This document shows positions 36,567-42,500 of a stretch of DNA of 42,500 nucleotides, piece after piece. Source of the stretch: Neocallimastix lanati (nom. inval.) (Eukaryota > Neocallimastigomycota > Neocallimastigomycetes > Neocallimastigales > Neocallimastigaceae). A program made the position numbers and the translations under genes. The number at the start of each line of letters is the position of its first letter. Within the stretch, counting starts at the first letter, position 1. The stretch is taken from contig JACVTC010000132.1 of NCBI GenBank assembly GCA_016946835.1, forward strand, positions 350,001 to 392,500, in the 5' to 3' direction. The notes below the pieces were generated by a model. That model was not told the DNA's origin. It searched no databases and saw nothing but the letters and a program-made list of their open reading frames with translations.

Positions 36567-38351
36567 AATATAAATATGATTATAATTAAATTTTTTATTA
36601 ATTTAGAACTAAATGAGTAATATACTAATCAATACCATTAAACCATTAAAATCTCTATTATTTATCATTTTTATTCTATAATGTCTATTTAAAATTAAAA
36701 ATTAATTATTAATTATTAATTATAAATTATTAATTATTAATTATTAAAATTGTTTGTATAGTTTTTACATATAAAGTATAAAAGTAATAAAAATATACTA
36801 TTATACTATGAAAATATGAAATCCAAAAATAAAAAAAATGTACCAGATAATGTTACATTTATGTTAATAGAACCTTATTTGTATGTATTATTGTTATTAT
36901 TATTATTATTATTATGGAATAATAATAAAATATTTAATTTAATCTTAATTCGGTTTTCGATGAAATCCATTCAACTTCTATTGAATTATTATAATTTGAA
37001 ATTTTTTTTTTTTATAATATTCTATAATATAATAATAGGCTAAAATATTTAAAACTATTTATTTATTTTTTTTTTTAATCATCAGTACTATTTATTAGAA
37101 TTAATTAATAACTAAAATAAAAACTAATATATCATTAGATATTTATTTATTAATTAGTAATAATAATACATTTTTTATTGTTATTATTATAAATTTTATT
37201 AACATTAATAATCATATTATTGTATATATATTTTAAATACAAAAACATAAGGTAATAATGAAATTAAAAAAATAATAAAAAATCAAATAATATTTTAAGG
37301 GAAAAAAAATATAATTTATTTTTCTTGATTACTATTAACAAACTCTTTTTTTTTTTCATTGGTAATTATTGATAAATCAATTTAAATTATTATTTATTAT
37401 GTATTTTCTTTTTTAATAATATGGTATGAATTTTTTTTTTAAAAAAAAAAAAAAAAAGTTACAGATAATAATAATAAAATGATAAAAATTAAAATTTAAA
37501 TAATAATAAAAAAATATATATATATATAATAAGTTTATTTTTATTATTATTATTATTTTATTATTATTATTTATTATTTATAATTATTTATAAGTATTAA
37601 TAATTAATAATTAATAGAAGACTTTTTTTTTTTTCTTTTTTTCTTTTAATATTTAATATTCCATACTCAACATACTCAAACACAATTTTCATAATAATAA
37701 TAAATGATAATAATAAATGATAATAACCATTTAAAATTCTTTAATTCATTCTATCTTAGATTTCACCAACTATCTTTTTCTTTTTTTCTTTTTTTTTTTT
37801 TTTTTTTTTTTGATAATAATAATTAATATATTAATCTATGGAAAATAATAGAAAAATAATAAAAAAAAAAAAAAAGCACTATAAAAAAATGAGAAAATCA
37901 TTTTAGATTGAAAATTTTATTTAATATATTTTTCATATATATATATATATTTTTTTTTTTTTCATTATTATTTATTATTATTATTATTTTAAACTTTATA
38001 ATATAAAAAAAAAAATTCCCATTACTAATATTAATAGTAATAGAAATAAACTTTTATTTATTACAGTATAAATATAAAATTATCTAATAAATTATCTATT
38101 ATTTATTTATTTATTTATTTTAAAGTGGTACTTTTTAAAGTGTTTACTATTATATAATAATGATGATAATAATAGTAGTTAAATATTAATCATGATAAAT
38201 CATGATAAATATTTTATAAAATAATAATGATAATAATAATAAAACTTTTTTTTTTTTTTCTCTTTGACATGATATAATAACGAATGGTATGATTCTCATT
38301 TTATTATTTTTTTTTTTTTTTTATTTTCAAAAAATTAACCCCCAAAAAAAA

Positions 38352-38385
<34 letters not shown>

Positions 38386-38476
38386 TATATATATATATAT
38401 AGAATAAAATGAAAATAAAAAAAAAATTTTTTTTCACAATTATTCATTATTCATCTTTGACAATACTATAATTAAG

Positions 38477-38508
<32 letters not shown>

Positions 38509-39018
38509 ATAATAATAATAATAATGTAATTTTAAATTTTTACTTAATGTATTGATATAATGTTATAATCTTTTGACCTTCAATTATAAAATATTATCCC
38601 TCCATCATCATTTCTTTAATATTATTATTATTATTATAGAGTATTTTCATATTTATATTTAAAATTGAATATCTTTTCTTTATTTCTTTAACTTTTTCTA
38701 ATTATTATAATTCTTGTTATTTTACAAATAAAATATCCATTATCCAAATCTATTGTATTAATATTCAGTATAATATCTTAAAAAGAGTATATATAATTTA
38801 ATGTTTTATCATTAATTATTTTTCTTTTTTTTTCTATTAATATCATTGGTTCAACAGTAATAAAAAAAAAAATCTAAACTATATTCTATCTTATTATTCC
38901 ATTAACATTATATAAAAAAAATTATTTTATGAAATAGTTATAGAATTATTATTTTAATGAACTTTTTTTTTTTTTTTATTAGTTTATTATTAGTTTACTA
39001 TTATTAAATCAAAACTAT

Positions 39019-39077
<59 letters not shown>

Positions 39078-39233
39078 GTTTTTTTTATAATTATTCACTG
39101 AAACATAAAGAAAAATGGAATTTTTTCTTTTTTTTTTTAAAAAAAATAATCACCTTATGAAAATCAATGATCTCATTTAGGCCTCATGACTATCACAATA
39201 AAATAAAATAAAAAAAAATAAAAAAAAAAAAAT

Positions 39234-39267
<34 letters not shown>

Positions 39268-39977
39268 AATAAATAAATATAATATATGTATATAAATTAT
39301 TACAAAGAGAAAAAAAAAATTTTTTTTTTTTTTGGGTAAAATAATCCTATTATAATAATTTATTATATTGATTAAATAGGGTTAAAAAATTTATTATTAT
39401 GTAATTATTTTATATCAATATATTAAAAAATTTGGTGACTCATTCTACTTTTTAAAAAAAAAAAAAAATTAAAAATAAAAAAAAAAAGAAAGTACCATAA
39501 TATATAATTATGAAAAAAAAAATTTTTTTATAATCCATTCAAAAAAATTCAAATAATTCTTATTTATTTATTTCAATATATTTTAATTTATATAATAATT
39601 ATCTATTTATATTAACTTTACTAAAAAAAAATAATAATAATAATTTTATTAATTCAGTGTGGGAAAAGCTAACATTTATCATATTATAATAGAAAAAAAA
39701 AATATATATATATATATTAATATCATTAGTCTTTGAATGATAATTATTAGTTTTGATTGTTAATTTTTATGACAAATGATGAATGATGAGGATGATGATT
39801 TTTAAATCCTAAACGCTTAATAAAAAAGAATTGCTTTAATTCACAAATATATTAATTTCAAATCCTTTTCCTAAAATTATATTTACATAAAAATATATAT
39901 ATATATATAATACGCATCAAATAACTAGTGGTTCAATAAAATTTTATAATAAATTAATTTATATATTATCTTATATT

Positions 39978-40014
<37 letters not shown>

Positions 40015-42500
40015 TATTAATAGAATTTTTATAAAATTATTTTTTATCACCATTATTAAATTTAATTTTATTGATAATTTATTGATTTAATTAAATCATT
40101 TTAAACTCTTTTTCTATTTTGTTGTTAAAATACTAACAAAAAGTTTTTCTATTTAATAGAATTACGAATGTAAGTAAACATAATAAATTAAATGTCAGAA
40201 CTTAATTTATTAGTATTATTCTAGAAATTAATATAATGAAAAATTTAATTTAAGATAACCAATAAAATATTTTAATAATAAAGTTATTAAAAAGTTAAAC
40301 CAATTATATTACTGATTGTACTTTGAAGCAAAACCTTAACTAAAACAAAATAAAACATTTTTTTTCTATTATCTTTTTTTTTTTAATTATATACATTTTA
40401 GGGAAAAATATTAAATTAATCCTATCAAAATAAATGAATATTAATGAACTCTATAATATATATATAAATATTATATTTTTTTAATTAATTGATTTTAAAT
40501 AAATAAAAAAATAATAATATATTATAAAAGTTTATCTATTTTTTTTTTTTTTTTTTTTTTTTTAATATTAGTTTTAATATTAATTAAAAAAAAAATTAAC
40601 CGAATATATTATATATATTATAATAGAGTTTTAAATTTTAAAAAAAAATAAAATAAAAAAATTAAATTAAATTAAATTAAATCAATTGATTAATTAACAA
40701 GAAATTTTTTTTTTTTTCTACAAAATAGTTATAATAAATCTTTTCTTTTTTTTCTTTTTTTTTTTTCTTTTTTATTAATTAAATTTAGAATAGATAATAT
40801 AAAACTAAAGTATTTTTTAGCAATTGCCGTTTTTTTTTTTTTTTATTTATTTTTATTTATTTCAATTATTTCAATATTTTTGTATTTAAATCTATAAATT
40901 AATAAATCAACTAAGCCATTTAAGCAAATTTATATATAACAAAACAATCTAATAAAAATTAAAAAAGGAAAAAAGGAAAATAATAAATGAACTTAATAAA
41001 TGAAATTAAAAATTAAAAAAAAATTTTTTTTTTCTTATAATTTATTATTTATTCTTTTTTTTTTTTTTTTTTTTTATTAATCTTTTCTACTTTGTATTAC
41101 TGTTTCACTTACAATTAAATTTAATAATAGAAAAAATAATAATAACTAAATAAAAGAAATAAATAAAAAGAAAAAAAGAAATAAAAATAATAAAAAAATA
41201 AAAAAAAAGAAAAGAAAATAAAAAAAAAAAAGAAATTAAAGAAAAATGATAATTAAAAATTAAAAAAAAATCTTTTTTTTTTTAATTAATAAATTATTTG
41301 ATGTTGATAGAATTTTATTTTCTATATCACAAAGTAGTGATAAGCCACCTTAATATCTTAATATTCTTAAATAGTACAATAGGAATTCTTGGATTTTTAT
41401 TATTATTATTATTATTAAAATCAAAATAGTTAATAATGTACAATGTTTTAAGATTAGTATCGCCTGTTATTTAAAAAAAAAAAAATTTTTTTTTTCTCTC
41501 TATTTATTTATTATTATTGATTATAATTATTATTTCTATATTATTATAATAATTTTAAAATATTCTCGAATAATATATAATTTATCATTAAAAAAAAAAA
41601 TATATATATATATATATTATTATTAAAAATTATTTATTTACCAAAAAAAAATTAAAAATAATTTTTTTATATTGACGTGTTAAAAAAATAAAAAAGAGAC
41701 CCATAATAGCATACAATGTAATTCAAAAAAAAAAAAAAATAAAAATAATCTTTAATAGTTTATAAATATTAAAAAAAAAAAATTTTTTTTGTTGTTGTTT
41801 TAGTAATAAATTAAATTTCTATTTTAATTTCTGTTTCAGTAATAATATAAATTTCTATCTTTATTATATTTCATAAATAATTTTATTTTATTAATAAAAT
41901 ATCAATTTTTATAAAATATCAATTTTTATAAAATGACGAATGATATATAACATGAAATAAAATATTGGATATTAACTTTAATTTATAGAAACTATATTCA
42001 ATGAAAAACAAAAAAATTTCAATATTTTAATCAATACTAAATATACAATAATATTAAAACTTTTTTTTTTTTTTTTATTAAATAACTAAATGATTTATAA
42101 ATAAAAGTTGTCAATTAGGTCTTATAAATATTTAAAAAAAAAAAAAAAAACTTTAATATATATATTTTTTGTCCATATTATAAGAATAAAAATATAAATA
42201 TAAATATAAATAAAATAAATAATTTTATCAAATATAAAAAATATATATATATTCATTAGAGTATATTAATTTTTTAAAAATAAAAATAAAAAATTCCTAA
42301 TGAATTATTTTTTATTAAAATCGGAGATTTATATATTAAAAAAAAATTTAAATTATAATTAAAATTTAAACAAGAACATAAACTAAAATAAAATAAAATA
42401 AACTAAAATAAACTAAAATAAAATAAAATAAAAAAAAGATTATATTTTTTATAGAGTTATTTTTTAATTTAATTAGTATCACAAAAATAAATTTTATTAT
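35051..42500. other. Gene-free AT-rich DNA to the end of the window
   Basis: No gene was seen. Microsatellites include (AAAT)n at 36535-36568, (TAA)n then (TA)n at about 38353-38401, (TTTA)n of about 15 copies at 39017-39077, (TAA)n at 39236-39260, (AT)n at 39990-40017, and a T-tract at 40540-40563. AnTn junctions recur (about 35357, 39309, 39518, 41020, 41473, 41771). The 75-codon frame at 36816-37043 starts with a mixed 20-residue segment, then runs into poly-Leu from (ATT)n; it is not convincing. Confidence 0.6.

Noticed and set aside
36816-37043. 75-codon frame beginning MKSKNKKNVPDNVTF
   Set aside because: The first 20 residues are mixed, but the rest is poly-Leu and poly-Phe from (ATT)n and T-tracts; no family and no GC rise.

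Overview
The window looks like nuclear DNA of an anaerobic gut (rumen) fungus, Neocallimastigomycota. One unmistakable protein is present, a Gti1/Pac2 (WOPR) transcription factor, a family known only from fungi. The surrounding DNA has the extreme AT bias, homopolymer A and T tracts, (AT)n and (AAT)n runs and AT-rich minisatellites typical of the genus-level genomes of that phylum (Neocallimastix, Piromyces, Anaeromyces). The phylum call is inference from composition plus the WOPR family; no marker gene in the window settles it.

Layout. (1) Bases 1-3.2 kb form a compositional island, clearly richer in G and C than what follows, cut up by long A/T tracts, two C tracts, a (TAA)n array and a four-copy minisatellite. 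It gives no protein I recognise. Several frames on both strands look locally protein-like, so it may be fragmented exons, a decayed gene or an old mobile element, but I cannot choose between them. (2) Bases 3.2-4.2 kb are the AT-rich 3' flank of the WOPR gene. (3) Bases 4206-6404, minus strand, hold a complete intron-free 732-codon WOPR gene: a bipartite DNA-binding domain at the N-terminus and a tail of about 500 residues rich in N, Q, M, P and S, with a tandem repeat and recurring short hydrophobic motifs. (4) Bases 6.4-42.5 kb, about 36 kb, contain no gene I can defend. They are almost pure A+T with many microsatellites, minisatellites, AnTn junctions and a few palindromes. Small GC-richer patches interrupt this (about 14.43, 22.92, 26.82-27.01, 29.79-29.93 and 34.94-35.05 kb); they are the only places where isolated exons or gene relics might sit, and each is reported at low confidence.

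No rRNA, tRNA, CRISPR array, recognisable transposase or reverse transcriptase, and no operon, was seen. Nothing in the window supports a multi-gene system. The most interesting biology is the prion-like WOPR regulator; the most puzzling DNA is the 1-3.2 kb island.
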